Source of the DNA: Podospora pseudocomata
Lineage: Eukaryota > Ascomycota > Sordariomycetes > Sordariales > Podosporaceae
Direction of reading: 5' to 3'
Assembly (NCBI RefSeq): GCF_035222375.1
Contig: NW_026946363.1
Coordinates: 4,278,001-4,342,000 of the forward strand
Length of the DNA stretch: 64,000 nt
The notes beneath the pieces are model-generated. The model ran no database searches and was not told the DNA's origin. It saw only the letters and a list, made by a program, of their open reading frames with translations. Position numbers and translations under genes: made by a program. Shown in pieces: positions 45,176 through 57,515 of the stretch (position 1 is its first letter; every line of letters begins with the position of its first letter).

Positions 45176-48100
45176 ATAGAATTGGGGGAGGTGTATGATA
45201 GGTGAGGAAAGTCATCGTCATGTTGGAAGACCATGCGCCGAGAGCAATAGTGGGACACGGGCTTGTTGGTGCATATGATATGATATCAGCGGCCTACATA
45301 GCAGTTTTACGGCTTTTCAGACATAGAGTGGAGGATCATGTTCAAACAAGTAAGAGATTCTTGGTCAGGCTCTTAGTACTCTTTGTTCTGGTAAGGTACT
45401 CGAATCCAAAGGCAGCCAAGAACGCAAGATCAAGAGACGACTACATACATATGTAAAAGCTTACGCATATGTGCCTCTCAAGCACACGTGGGCCAAGGAC
45501 CTACCTACCTTTACATCAAGCTCAAGCACCAATGCCCGTGCAGCCGCATGCGAAGAATATCGCGGCCGCCGGGTCCATCTCCCGTCGGAACATATCATCC
45601 GTCTCTACCCCCACGAACCATATGGCTACCTCGTGGCGGCAGGTTGTTCCTCTTCCACAACACCCACAGCCGCCGAGGGTCCGTCGCAGGGTCCTACAGC
45701 GGGGTCGCCGAAATGCATATATACCGCCCGATTCAACCGCTGAACGAGGGATATCCCGCATCGACCAGGCCAAAGTTCCCACAAGAGTCAATATACGTCG
45801 ATATAAATCAACCCACGGCGGCGTCTATCCCATGCCCGAAAAGGCTCGGAACGTTCTAGGTGGTCAACCAAGGTCATGTGGTGGTAGTAACCGCCCAAGT
45901 GATGCCTGTTAAATCTGCACCGTAACCTTGATAGCACCCACCCGGGAACATGTCCTTGATGACAAGAATATTGTTCAGCATCCAAGACATTCCAGCCAAG
46001 ACCCTAGGTATGAAGGGTCTGAAACAGAATGATGGCATTTCCGACGAGGAATAGAAGCTCTGATCGATGCGCAAGTCGTCAAACCTCGCGATCAGACCAG
46101 GAAGCGGGTGGGTGGATAGTGAAATGCACGGTGACGGAATCGAATGTGCCGTGCATGGAAAGTGATCTGTCTCGGGAAAAAAAAAAGTCTCGACGATGAG
46201 AAGGGTGATTGATGACCATGCGACTGGTACAATCAGAGACATGTGAGCGGCATGCCGTTTCGTTGAGTTTAGGAACAAGGTCATTGACCGTGATGTTGGG
46301 TACCTGGGTCCATCGTATCGCGTGAGGTTGTAGGTATACCCTCACGCTGCCCGCACATGGATCCAGATCAACCACACCGACTTTTGCAAAAGCTTTGCTG
46401 GAATCACTCAGCTGGGATTTCCTGGGGAGCTAGACAGTCGACATGGTTGGATTAGAGAGCAAGAGGGTCTCGATGTCAAGCTGATATCTTCAGTCATGGC
46501 TGGACCCTTCCATATGGGAGCTGTCATCCCAGCAAGGATACCAGGAAAGTCAGCTCAAATCTAGATTCGACCGTCTTCATGTTGCGGCAAACCTGATAGA
46601 GCCACACGTGGCAGTTATCAGCCCCGTTTCCGGACCCGGGAAATCGGTTAAGCTGGCTGAACGGCTAGGGAACAGGTCCTCCCGCTGTTAGCGGGTTTCC
46701 CCCAGACTTGGCAACGCGAACCTTTGGGACTAAAGTTCCTCGAATATCAGCCTTCAAAGCTTTCCGATAGCACAGCAGCGGGTGAGTCGAACACTGCATA
46801 AGACACTGTCAGTTCAGATCTTGATTTTTGTCTTGCATTTGACGTCAAATGATCAGTTACCCTCCGGCTATGCTAGCATCTAGAGCAAGGCCCTGGAAGT
46901 AAGGTATTGGGAGAAGAAGCCATGGACCTTGTCGTGCTGGCACCCGAGAGAGTACCAGGGACCAGGTGGTGCGTTAACCAGAAACGCCACGCCCAGAAGA
47001 ACATTCGGTGAGCGTTCCAACAAGATGAGACGTAAAACCTTGACCCCGGCACGTCCGGCTTCACACGAGTCCCTACATACCGGTACCTACATAAAACATT
47101 TCTAGGTACCAGAGTTGCTGCCGTGAAACATGAACCAATCTTTGCCGCAAAGAAGGAAGTCGTTCTTTCTGGAGTGGTCGGGTTGATATTGGGGTTTGCC
47201 GCTAGCGAGGACTCGAGGATGGAACGATGATGGCGATCTTCAGTTGGTTCTCTGGTAAGGGCTAAGAGCAGGGCGAAAGTGAAGCAACAGAAAAAAGAAG
47301 TTACCTCGTCATGACATCTCCTTGTGTAGCCATGAGGAAAGCAGACAAGGGGTCGCGCAAGAATGCAAAAAGGGTCTTGCAGGGAACACAAACCGATGAA
47401 GGCCTCTTGTGGATGTCCACACACCACAACCTCCTCACCAATAGAGACCGGAGACGCCTCCGGACCAGTGTCAGTGGATATTTGTCCATCCAAAATTTCA
47501 AAGTTAGCAGCGCATTTTGGAAATGGGGAAGTGACGTCGGGGATGCCAAGACACCAACGCCGGGACCACATCCGAGGACCTGGACGAGCAGCCTTGGCTT
47601 TAAATTCCCGGCTGTTGATAGGCCAATTCCCACCTGTCCACAGGGATGGGAATTGCCTTGGCCTTCTTTGAAGGCAATGGCCCGTTTTGTTTGGCTCGAT
47701 CGTCGGGCGATGGGGCCCTTCGCTGCGATCGAAGTACTCGGCTCTTTTCATTCGTTCGTTTCTTAAATCTCGCCCAAAGAGGCAAGATATCGCTTGGCAT
47801 ATTCAATTCGATTGCACTTGCCAAAAGCCTCACTTTGCCCATCCTAGGAACCAAAGAACGAGACGTCAAAGAGAAAAACCATCAACAATGAGGATTAACA
47901 AGACAGTTACAATGTCACAGTTGTGCTCTGGTGGTGGGCCAAGACGTTTAAGGGGTTCCCCAGACATTCAAGTCGCTGGTGGGCGCAAGAGACAAGGCTT
48001 CGGAGCCGTCGACTGGCGGCATGCCGGTGAGACCTTCTGTCATGAGTTTTGTATATTCTTGGTTTTGTTCTGGCCCGATGGTCAGGATCATCACCCACCC

Positions 48101-48924
48101 CTTCCATCCCACCCGGCATTCTCGTCTTCCCGCACATGCTGCCATGCAGCCATGCAGCCCGGCTGCTTCCCCATCACCAACCCCACGCAAACCCTCAGGG
48201 GTGCGTCTTTCTTTGACACTTGACCACTCATGGCAGTCACTTCCAGGGATGTCGTACATCATCATTGCCCCCCCCTTCGAGGTACCTGCGGATACTTAGT
48301 CCATGTCCCGCCTCCTCATGGGTCCCTGTTCATCTACTCTTCACCTCCTTCCTCACCTCACTCTCAACAACCTCGTTCCTTCTTCCAAAGACCCCCAGAC
48401 GCTGCTAGGCTGCCTGGTAAAGAACTTGACGAGTTTCTGGTCTTCGGTCAAGAGGTGTATTTGACCCTCACCACCCCCTCCCCCCTCCTCCCCCACATCA
48501 CTTTGTCAAAGACTATTCATTGACATCGTTGGTCTATCTCTGGTTATCAACATTGCTTTCTTGGAATGCTCTATAGCATTTGGCATAGCTGTTTAGCATC
48601 CGAACTAGCCTGCCAGAACAGCTATTCTGGTCTCCCCAACTGGTGTCCGACAACCTCTGCACCGGCTGTGCCACAGTTTCCACCATTTCAGATACGTAAC
48701 CACTAGTTCTTAGCTCAGGAAGAAGTCAGTTTCTCGGTGTTCCCCCCTCTTTAAATTCCCCCTCCGTCACTGTTCCCACTTCCCATCTTACGTCTGTTTT
48801 GGACAGCGTGACATCGCCGAATCTCTTTGACTGACAGGAAGACAGATCCGAACGTGCCTAGTGCATGCTTGTTTATCGGACTACGACTCAACCAAGTTCA
48901 GATAGAAGTCATTCACGAGCAACC
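45176..48924. other. Long intergenic region without a supported gene
   Basis: About 3.7 kb. Several open frames of 80-300 codons exist on both strands. The longest is listed separately. Fragments at 45470-46375 are protein-like but have no domain. GATCGA-type cores occur at 47696 and 47727. The last 400 bases are C/T-rich and probably the cry promoter and leader. Confidence 0.45.
46873..47751 (-). CDS. Doubtful 292-codon open frame
   Basis: An uninterrupted ATG-to-TAG frame of 292 codons, rich in Cys, Trp and Arg, with no recognisable domain or intron and no signal peptide at its start. An internal stretch (SFFCCFTFALLLALT) is hydrophobic. The composition is unlike the other genes here and overlapping frames on the other strand are also open, so it is probably chance. 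It is listed because of its length. Confidence 0.2.
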   Translation of the reverse strand: MKRAEYFDRSEGPHRPTIEPNKTGHCLQRRPRQFPSLWTGGNWPINSREFKAKAARPGPRMWSRRWCLGIPDVTSPFPKCAANFEILDGQISTDTGPEASPVSIGEEVVVCGHPQEAFIGLCSLQDPFCILARPLVCFPHGYTRRCHDEVTSFFCCFTFALLLALTREPTEDRHHRSILESSLAANPNINPTTPERTTSFFAAKIGSCFTAATLVPRNVLCRYRYVGTRVKPDVPGSRFYVSSCWNAHRMFFWAWRFWLTHHLVPGTLSGASTTRSMASSPNTLLPGPCSRC

Positions 48925-51392
48925 ATGACGGTCTCAAAAGCACCCCAGAACATCCTCATTCACATCATCCGCCGTGACCTTCGGACGTCAGACAATCCCC
49001 TCTTCCATGCTGCGGCTACCGCACCAGATGAGGAGAAGTTCGATGCCTACCTCCCTCTGTATGTCTTTGATGCCCAGCAGATCGATGTGTCGGGGTTCAT
49101 CCATTCTGCTGGTGCAACGAACCCGTACGGGTCACCTCGTAGCCAGGTAGCTGGCTACCACCGCTGCGGGCCTCACCGGGCCAAGTTTCTTGGCGAAGCT
49201 GTCTGGGACCTCTCAGAGACCTTGAAGGAGCTCAAGTCTGGCCTTTTCATCCGTGTGGGCAGAATTCCTGATGTGGTCGAGACGCTGGTCAGTGAATTGG
49301 CCAAGAAAGATGCCAGAATCGGCGCTGTCTGGATGACCAGCCATGAGGGCAGTGAGGAAAAGGCGGACGAGAAGGCTGTGGCTTCCTTGTGTAAAAAGGT
49401 TGGGGCCAAATGGAAGCTTTGGGTGGATGAAAAGTACTTCATTGACGAGTGAGTTGAGTTTTGTGGCGACGACCGTCTTCTCGTGTTGCTAACGTAGTGA
49501 TTGGCAGCCGTGACACGGGTCTTGAATCCATCGACAAGTTGCCCGGTGTCTTCACAGAGTACAAAAAGAAGCAGCTGCCCCTGCGCGAGAAGCCTCGTCC
49601 GGTTCTTCCGCCTATCGAGAAGGGTTCACTGCCGCCTCTCATTGATGCCGCCCTAGTCGCCCCGCAGTCCTCCCCCTTCCATATTCCTGATTCACTCGAT
49701 CGCCTGGTTGAGTTCCTGGTTGCGCCCGTGAAGGACTTCCTCCCGAACAAACCCGAGTATCCAAAGGGTGCAGAGTCTGCACACCCCTACCAAGGAGGCG
49801 AGCACGCCGCCCTCCAGCGGCTGAAGGACTTGATCAGCTCCGGAGCCGCCACCACATATGACACGACTCGCAACGGCTTGCTTGGAACCGAGTTTAGCAC
49901 CAAGCTGTCTGCCTTTTTAGCCCAGGGCTGCATCACGGCCCGTCAAGTTCATGCCGCAATGGATAGCTTCGAACGTGGTACTGATCCCGCCTTCAAGGAC
50001 GTTGAGGGCTTTGGTGCGTTGATAAAGGAAGAAGGTATGTCTGAAGACGAGGCACAGAACACTGGAATGGAATCCATCCGGACCGAACTGTTGTGGCGCG
50101 ATTACATGAGACTCTGTCACCAGAAAGACGGGAACAGGTTGTTCCAGTTGACGGGCACGTTGAGGTATAAATTGGACCATGCCGCCGACATGATGGATGG
50201 CATGGCTAGCATCACCGCCCAAAACGGCCACAACAGCGAGAACAGCGACACTGGCGACAACGGCGCAGCCAGCGCAGCCAGCGACGGTGACGGGAGTGCT
50301 CAGGAGAAAAAGTTGAAATCACCCGACAAGGAGAGAGCGCGGCCTCAACAGGGCAGCGGCATCAACGAGAGTCTTCTGGCGAAAGAGTGGAAGTCGGCTG
50401 ACAAGGAGAAGGCTTTGCCTCGGCAGTCGCCTACCGCTGAAGAAGTAGCGAAAATCTTGGAGCGCTTCAATCTCGGCACCACGGGCATGGGACTGATTGA
50501 CGCTTCGCAGCGCGAGTTGCTACACACGGGGTACACGTCCAATCGCGCCCGACAGAATGTGGCGAGCTTTTTGGCGAAACACCTCGACATTGACTGGCGA
50601 TACGGGGCAGAGTGGTACGAGATGTTGCTGGTTGACTATGACGTGTCGTCGAATTGGGCCAACTGGCAGTACGTCGCTGGTGTCGGCAACGATCCCCGTG
50701 GCCACATGCGAATTTTCAACCCGGTCAAGCAGGGTTTTGAGTATGACCCGTCCGGGTCCTATGTCCGAACATGGATCCCCGAAGTGAGCGGGTTGGAGAA
50801 GCTGGAAAATGCTTTTCAACCTTGGACTGCTTCGAAGGAGGAGCTCGAGAAGACGGGCCTGTCAGGCAATGACATGGTTGCGAACCCGGTCAAGAGGATC
50901 CAGTTTGTTGTCGAAGGCAAGCCGAGAACCAACAAGAATGGTGGCTTCCGAAGAGCACTCGCACGCGGCAACCCGTCCAAAGCCTCTCAAGCGAATGGGA
51001 ACGGCTCCGGCTTTGGAAACGGCTCCGGAAACGGCTACAGGAACTCACAGGACGTGCGGACGGATGCACCGGTTGTCAATGGTACCACTAGAGGGCCTCG
51101 TGGGCGGGGAGGATTTCGTGGGTTGTTTGGAGGACCTCCCAGGGGTTCTTTGGGAGGCGGCCGCGGGGGCTTCCATGGCAACACCAATGGTTCACCCAGC
51201 CCTGCGGCAAACCAGGGCAATGGGAATTTGGCGCCCGGCTATGGAAGAGGCCGAGGCGGCGGCAGACGTGGTGGAGGTGGTGGTTATGGTGCACCTCCCC
51301 GGGGAGGCGGCCAAAATGGGTATTTTCCTGCCAAGATGCCTCGAGTCAATGGCAGTGGCAATCACGATCAGGTCAATGGAAATCAAAATTAG
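48925..51392 (+). CDS. cry: Cryptochrome DASH (blue-light flavoprotein)
   Basis: Exons are 48925-49448 and 49508-51392 (phase 2 junction), giving 802 residues. The N-terminal photolyase domain starts ILIHIIRRDLRTSDNPLFH. The FAD-binding domain has GETE-free DASH-type blocks such as TELLWRDYMRLC, a tryptophan-rich SNWANWQYVAGVG, and DPSGSYVRTWIPEV. Between the residues around 410 and the FAD core lies an insert of about 100 polar residues (Ser/Asp/Lys-rich) absent from bacterial DASH proteins. The last 130 residues are Gly/Arg/Asn-rich with many RGG-like units. DASH proteins repair dimers in single-stranded DNA and bind RNA or signal light; in Neurospora cry is light-induced. The start at 48925 was chosen by homology; an in-frame ATG at 48865 would add 20 residues. 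Confidence 0.96.
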
Positions 51393-52858
51393 GAGAGTGA
51401 GGTAAACGAACGGCTCAAGGATATGGCGATCAGCGATACGGTGCTTGAGGATGGGGGGATTTTTGGGTAGGATGAGAAGGGTTATCGTATAATGCAACAA
51501 GGGCCCCCTTATCTAATTACCCTTCGTGATGGGAGCAGGCAGCGTCCCGGTCGGCCTCCGAGGGCCCGTCCAAGGGCCCGTCGGGGAAGAGGACGATGAA
51601 GGGTATGCATTTGCCTGGGGTCTGTTTACTTGGGTTGGTTGTGGGTTTGGGGGACGGGATTATGGTAAACGAACAGCGGTGTTTTTGTACGATAGGAGCG
51701 GTCTTGTAAGTGTTTGTTTGTGACTTTTTTGTTGCTTTGTTGTTAGGTGTTTGTACCGTTTACTTGTGCGTGTGCTTTGGTGTGTTTTGTTGATGTTTTC
51801 TAGCTATGGTGCTGCCTCTTGTGCTGTCTTTGGTGTTGTCTTTTGTGTTGTCTTTGGTGTTGTCTTTCTGGTGTTGTCTTTCTGGTGTTTTCCTGTAGTG
51901 TTGCTCTCCTGTTGGGTCGTCTTGCCCGGGTGTGTTTGTTTTAGGCTGTCATATTTATGGAGGACTTTTTTTCTTTCTATTGTGGCATGCTCTCTGTCGC
52001 AATTTTGTTGAAAACTAAAACCAGGACCGGCGGCGGCACCGCAGATGTACCATACCCAAGTGTTGAAAATGCGCGGGGGATTGGGTGTGACCACCTGCAA
52101 GGAAATGGAAGAAGAAAAAATGGAGGAAGAGGACGAGGAATGCGAGATAGGCGGAGAAAATAGGGGGAGTAGTGGATGACGGGTCTACAAGGAAAATGAG
52201 AAGAAAGGGGGATGGGTTGAGAAGGGGGTTGGGATGGGGACACTGATATGGATCTGATTTGTGCTGATTTGGGTATTCTTGTGGGTGTGTCTTCTGGGTC
52301 TTTTATTTTCTCGACTTTGGTTTGGTGATGGGTTTTGGCTATGGAAACACAAGCTATCTGGCGAGCGTTTGAAGGAGGAAACAGAAAAAAAAAGGAAAAG
52401 CATAGCCCATGGGGTTTAGGGGTTGTAGGTGTGACGGATGGGAGGGAATTTGTCTTTACAGATGATACCCTCTCGTTTGAAGTCTGGCGTGATGCGTGTT
52501 TTTTTCATTCGTTTTTTCTTACCTGGGTTGACGGTTGTCCGGATGCTTGATTTGTGGATTCAATAGTTTTTGTTAGTGGTTTCTTTTCTGGGAACTGACG
52601 GTCGAGGGCTTTGGGTGCATCTTCAGGGGACAGCTAAGAGGAATTGCAAAAGAAGCAGCGAAAAGAAACACGTAGTAATGAAAAGAAAAAAGTACAAGAA
52701 TTACCAATCTTCAAGCAGTGTGATGCCGAGGATGACCCCCCTTCCGTATCCATCCCCGCATAAGGGAGGGTTGCCTCTTGTGAGGACCGCAAACACAACT
52801 CAACCGAGGTATAATAACAATCCAAGGTACATCAAGCTGACTTTCATCAATGTCTTTC
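51393..52858. other. Intergenic region
   Basis: About 1.5 kb. It has a T/G-rich stretch of short imperfect TTGTCTTTGGTG-type repeats at 51775-51900. No gene seen. Confidence 0.55.
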
Positions 52859-52977
52859 ACATACGACCATACCCAGCTGAAATTACGGGATCCCGTCCGC
52901 TCTCCCATCGTCAAGCAGTTGAGGGTCGAATCAGTACTCCGGTGGGTGACCACTGGGGAATCCTCGATGTTGTATGT
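52859..52977 (+). rRNA. 5S ribosomal RNA gene
   Basis: A 119-base match to the fungal 5S pattern. It begins ACATACGACCATA, carries GGGATCCCGTCCGCTC, then GTGGGTGACCACTGGGGAA, and ends TGTTGTATGT so that the two ends pair. A T run (52977-52980) follows as the Pol III stop. It stands alone, not in an rDNA array. Confidence 0.95.
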
Positions 52978-55070
52978 TTTGATATCTCCAAGTTCCTTGA
53001 CTCCTTTTTGCTGGGGTATGAAGATTTTGACGTTGGTGTTGATGAAAAGGAAGTGATTATTGGTTGGTTTTTTGATGGTAGTTGGTGGATGTATAGGTAG
53101 TCTCTGGAGACCCAATCGCCCGAGCAAGAGTTGGAGAATGAAATTGAGGCTCGGGAGAGCGGAGAACGATGCGGTTAGTAGTATATGTGCCAAGCAGATC
53201 TACCAAGCCTGGATGTCTTAGACCGCCTTGGTCAAGTTTCCCTGTCCTTCCGGTTCTCGTTGGCGTCGGGGGTCGGAAGGCGCTCGGCAGTTGTGGGCCT
53301 TGTACATGGGTTTTCCCCAGAAATCGGTCTGGGGTACATGCTTTTTCAGGTTCTTGGGGCCTTGATGGTTGTCAACCCAACCTCCAGTGCAGCTGGAAGA
53401 ATACCAGGTAGCCTTGTTGCCATCACACACTTCCCTGATACCAGAGGACGTCTTGGTCTAGGTGAAACAGCGCAACAATGTATGCCTTTGTTTCTGAACG
53501 CCGTGCATCCCGACTTGTCTCCTGATGATTCCGGTGGCCGCTACAATACCCGCGATATTGAACACTGCCAAGGACCGTTGACATTGTGGCTGCGGCATCT
53601 AAGATGATGCTTCTGGTTTCTGTCCGTTATTGGAGCATCTGCCGCTGTCTAGCTGTGGAGGTGCCACAGTCCAAGACATGTGAGTAGGGGCCGGGGGCAG
53701 CAAAACGCGGGGAAAAGATCAAGCGGGAGGCGCCGCGCCGGTAGTTCGGTGGATCTCGACCCAGGGTCTGGTGGGGGGTTAAGACTGAGCTGGCATAGCT
53801 TGCGAAGCTAGCTTGGGCCGAGGCTCTGATCTGATGACTAGGAAGATGTTAAGAGACATGGAAGATGTTAAGAGACATGGAAGATATTAAGAGGCATGGA
53901 AGATGGTTGAAACAGACAGGGCGTCAGCAAAGAAGAAACAGAGCTTCTAAAGATACTTGAAACTGATGCTATAGCGGCACTCGAGGAAAAGAAGAAACAA
54001 TTGAGGCTCAGAGGCTCTTGAAACTCCCGCAGAGGCTCCAAGTAAAGAAATGAAAAGAAAAGAAAGCATGAAGATGCTGATAGACCATAGGTAGAAAATC
54101 CCGAGGTCGATTTGGAGCCTCAGGTTGCCAAGGTGAGCGACCAACCACGAGAATAGCCAAGAGAGGCAGCAAACGTCGAACCTGGAGATAGTGCTGTTGT
54201 TCGAACTAGGCCGAGGCTTGAAGAGTGCATCTATGTACATAGATTTTGGAGATTGCTAAAGGTTGAGATGCTATTGGTGTGTCAGTCAGGTAAGGTAATG
54301 CTACTCTCAGCATGCGGAATCAGGTCCGGCAGGAGCCTTACTGGAGCCAAGGCCGCAGTCACGCTTAACCCAATTAGTCAAAAGTCGCGAGAGCTGGCAT
54401 TTTGGCTCGGTGCCTCGGTCTGTTGGCTTGGGGAAGGGGCTGTCAAACACGCCCAGGCACCCGGACTCGAAACAGTGTGTCAGGTATCGCACATATTCTG
54501 GGATTCTGGGTGTGGCCAAGCACACCGTTGTCACCCCTACCTCCCCGATGCCGATTCTGGGGGTGGCTCCACACCTGGCGTTGGATAATGCGGGGAATGC
54601 CTGTCGGGAGCTGCAGGGGCCCACTCCAACAGTCCCTAGCTTGGGGAAAGGGGAGGTGGCTGCCACGAGGAAAAGACATCAAGGTGCTGGCAAAGCTGGA
54701 GACTGTTCGAGAGAGAAACAAAACACCGGCGATATTAGTTTGGGAAGGAGGGCAGCAAAGCCCCTCATCTCAGACTGGGTAATTCTCCAAGTGGTGGATC
54801 TCAATGTCTAGGGCCTTGTCACGGAGCTTGGAAACAGAAGCCATGCAGAAACTGGTTAGATTTGCGAGAGCATCGAAACAACATGAAGGACTTCACCAAA
54901 CTTCAGACGACACATCGTCTATAAGAAGGAGATGACTTCCTGCCTTCATCAACCTTTTCTTTCTCCAGACTCAAGCACTCGAGCAGTTCTCGGATCATCC
55001 TCAGCCTCATCAGCCTACCAGCCTCAGCCCACCGGCCTTTATTCGCCTTCAGCACCGCAACATCTTCAAA
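52978..55070. other. Intergenic region between a 5S gene and the cutinase
   Basis: About 2.1 kb. It has a 19-bp tandem repeat at 53842-53906. Plus-strand frames at 53185-53607 and 54402-54811 have no domain, introns or homology that I recognise. The last 70 bases are the cutinase leader. Confidence 0.5.
53842..53906. repeat. 19-bp tandem repeat, about 3.4 units
   Basis: The unit GAAGATGTTAAGAGACATG appears twice perfectly, once with two G/A changes, then partly. No gene overlaps it. Confidence 0.9.
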
Positions 55071-55866
<796 letters not shown>

Positions 55867-56530
55867 ATCCTTGGCAAATGATTCGAATACAGAGAATTCG
55901 GAGGTGGGCTGATATGAGCTGGGGATGCTGGGGCATGGGCTGTGGCGATATGGACGGATGATCGCGGCGGCTTCACAAAGATATCTTTGGCATTTTGGAT
56001 CTTTTCGGAGGACTTCTCATGTAGATACACGATCGCTTTGTATGTACATAGGCTTTATGTTTGGCTTATCTTTGAGTGGGAGGAGACTTGAGAGGGGATG
56101 TCTCAAGGGCTTGGGCAAGTTTTAGGCAACGGCTTTAGGCCATTATGAGGAATGAACTCGAGTTTTGCTCTTTGACTTCTTGGTATGACTTCCAGGGTGC
56201 CTTTGTTTGTATCGAAGACAGATCTGCCATTTCCATAGACAATAGGGTGTTATCAAGGGTAAACAAAACAGTCTATCCGTTGACTAAGACACCAAGTGAT
56301 CATCCCCACTTGGACTTTGTGTCAAACTCAACCCTCTACTTTGTCTTTTTGCCCATTGTTTTCGTTTCAACATAATCCTCAAGGAACCCACTCATCTCTA
56401 TGGCAAAAGAAGTGACTGGCCGGTCCCTTGTGCTTTCTCGCCCACCACCCCCCACCCCCCAAGCTGGCTCGATCAACACAGAATAACCTTCAAATTACAT
56501 TTATAATGCCCCAACTTTGCCTAGTCTTTC
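55867..56530. other. Intergenic region
   Basis: Cutinase 3' region. No gene seen. Confidence 0.6.
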
Positions 56531-56649
56531 ACATACGACCATATCCGGTTGAAAGCTCGGGATCCCGTCCGCTCTCCCCTAGATAAGCAGCTGAGAGCCG
56601 AACTAGTACTCAGGTGGGTGACCACTGGGGAATCCTCGGTGTTGTATGT
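56531..56649 (+). rRNA. 5S ribosomal RNA gene, second copy
   Basis: 119 bases, on the same strand and 3.55 kb after the first copy. It has the same ends, internal control region and T-run terminator (56649-56653). It differs from the first copy at many positions in the middle (for example GCTGAGAGCCGAAC against GTTGAGGGTCGAAT), so the two are not recent duplicates. Confidence 0.95.
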
Positions 56650-57515
56650 TTTTGCTCTTTGTTTCTTTTTTATCTTACTTTTAACGTTAATTTTGAGTAT
56701 ATTGATAATCCTTTTCTGCTCAGGAATTGTAGAAGTGGTGTTTGTCGGTTGTTGAGGTTGGTGTTGTGGAGTCTGATTGGTCAGAAACAACACTCCTCAA
56801 GATAAACCTCCCAAGCACTGGGTTATCTCTCAGGATGTTCTTTCTTTCCCGGCTCGCTACTTCTCGTTCAGCCTCAATATCTTGCGACGGCTGATGCGGT
56901 AGGTGACTTCAGAGCCTTGCGGCTTCTAAGGCAGAGCTTGCAGTGGCCAGGTCAGCAGCAATGGCCAAATTTCGGGCGACAGACCTGATTTTCCCGCGTT
57001 GTTTCCCCGTTCAGAGTTTCGGAGAAAAGTCTTCAGTTTGGTCTGTTCAAAGCCCAGAATTAATCGCCTGTCGTCGTACAAGACGGCCCTCAAAGAATTA
57101 AATGTGAAATTCCAGCCTTGTGGACAAAAGCTATCTGGACGAAGCTGCATCCGTCAATATTTAAGGTAGGTAGCTTGCAGGTCAGCGAGGATGGTGTATG
57201 GGACCTTGTGCTTACGTTGGACAGAACGAGATAGGAAGCTGGACATGAAGCAGGCAGTTATAGTTGGTTGGTGCAACCCATTGAGGCGTGCCGCCGTCTT
57301 GGCTTGCTGCTCGGGGACCATTGCGGCTGAAAACCCACTGTGTAGACATAATCAAGATACCTACCTGATCTACGTTAACAGGGCCTTAAAATACCTATAT
57401 TTATAAGGGCTAATCCTCATTCTTTGCTATCTTTCCACATTCTCAGGGATAAAAGTTGACGCAGACATAGCGTACGCAAAGCTTCAAACTTGATACCTGA
57501 CCTTGTTTACATGAA
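56650..57515. other. Promoter region of the NLR-like gene
   Basis: About 870 bases with no gene seen. An out-of-frame ATG at 57511 overlaps the main start. Confidence 0.55.

Noticed and set aside
53185-53607. 140-codon plus-strand frame after the first 5S gene
   Set aside because: Low similarity to anything I recognise, no intron or signal peptide, and no start context; treated as chance.
54402-54811. Two overlapping plus-strand frames before the cutinase
   Set aside because: They overlap each other in different frames and neither has protein-like features.
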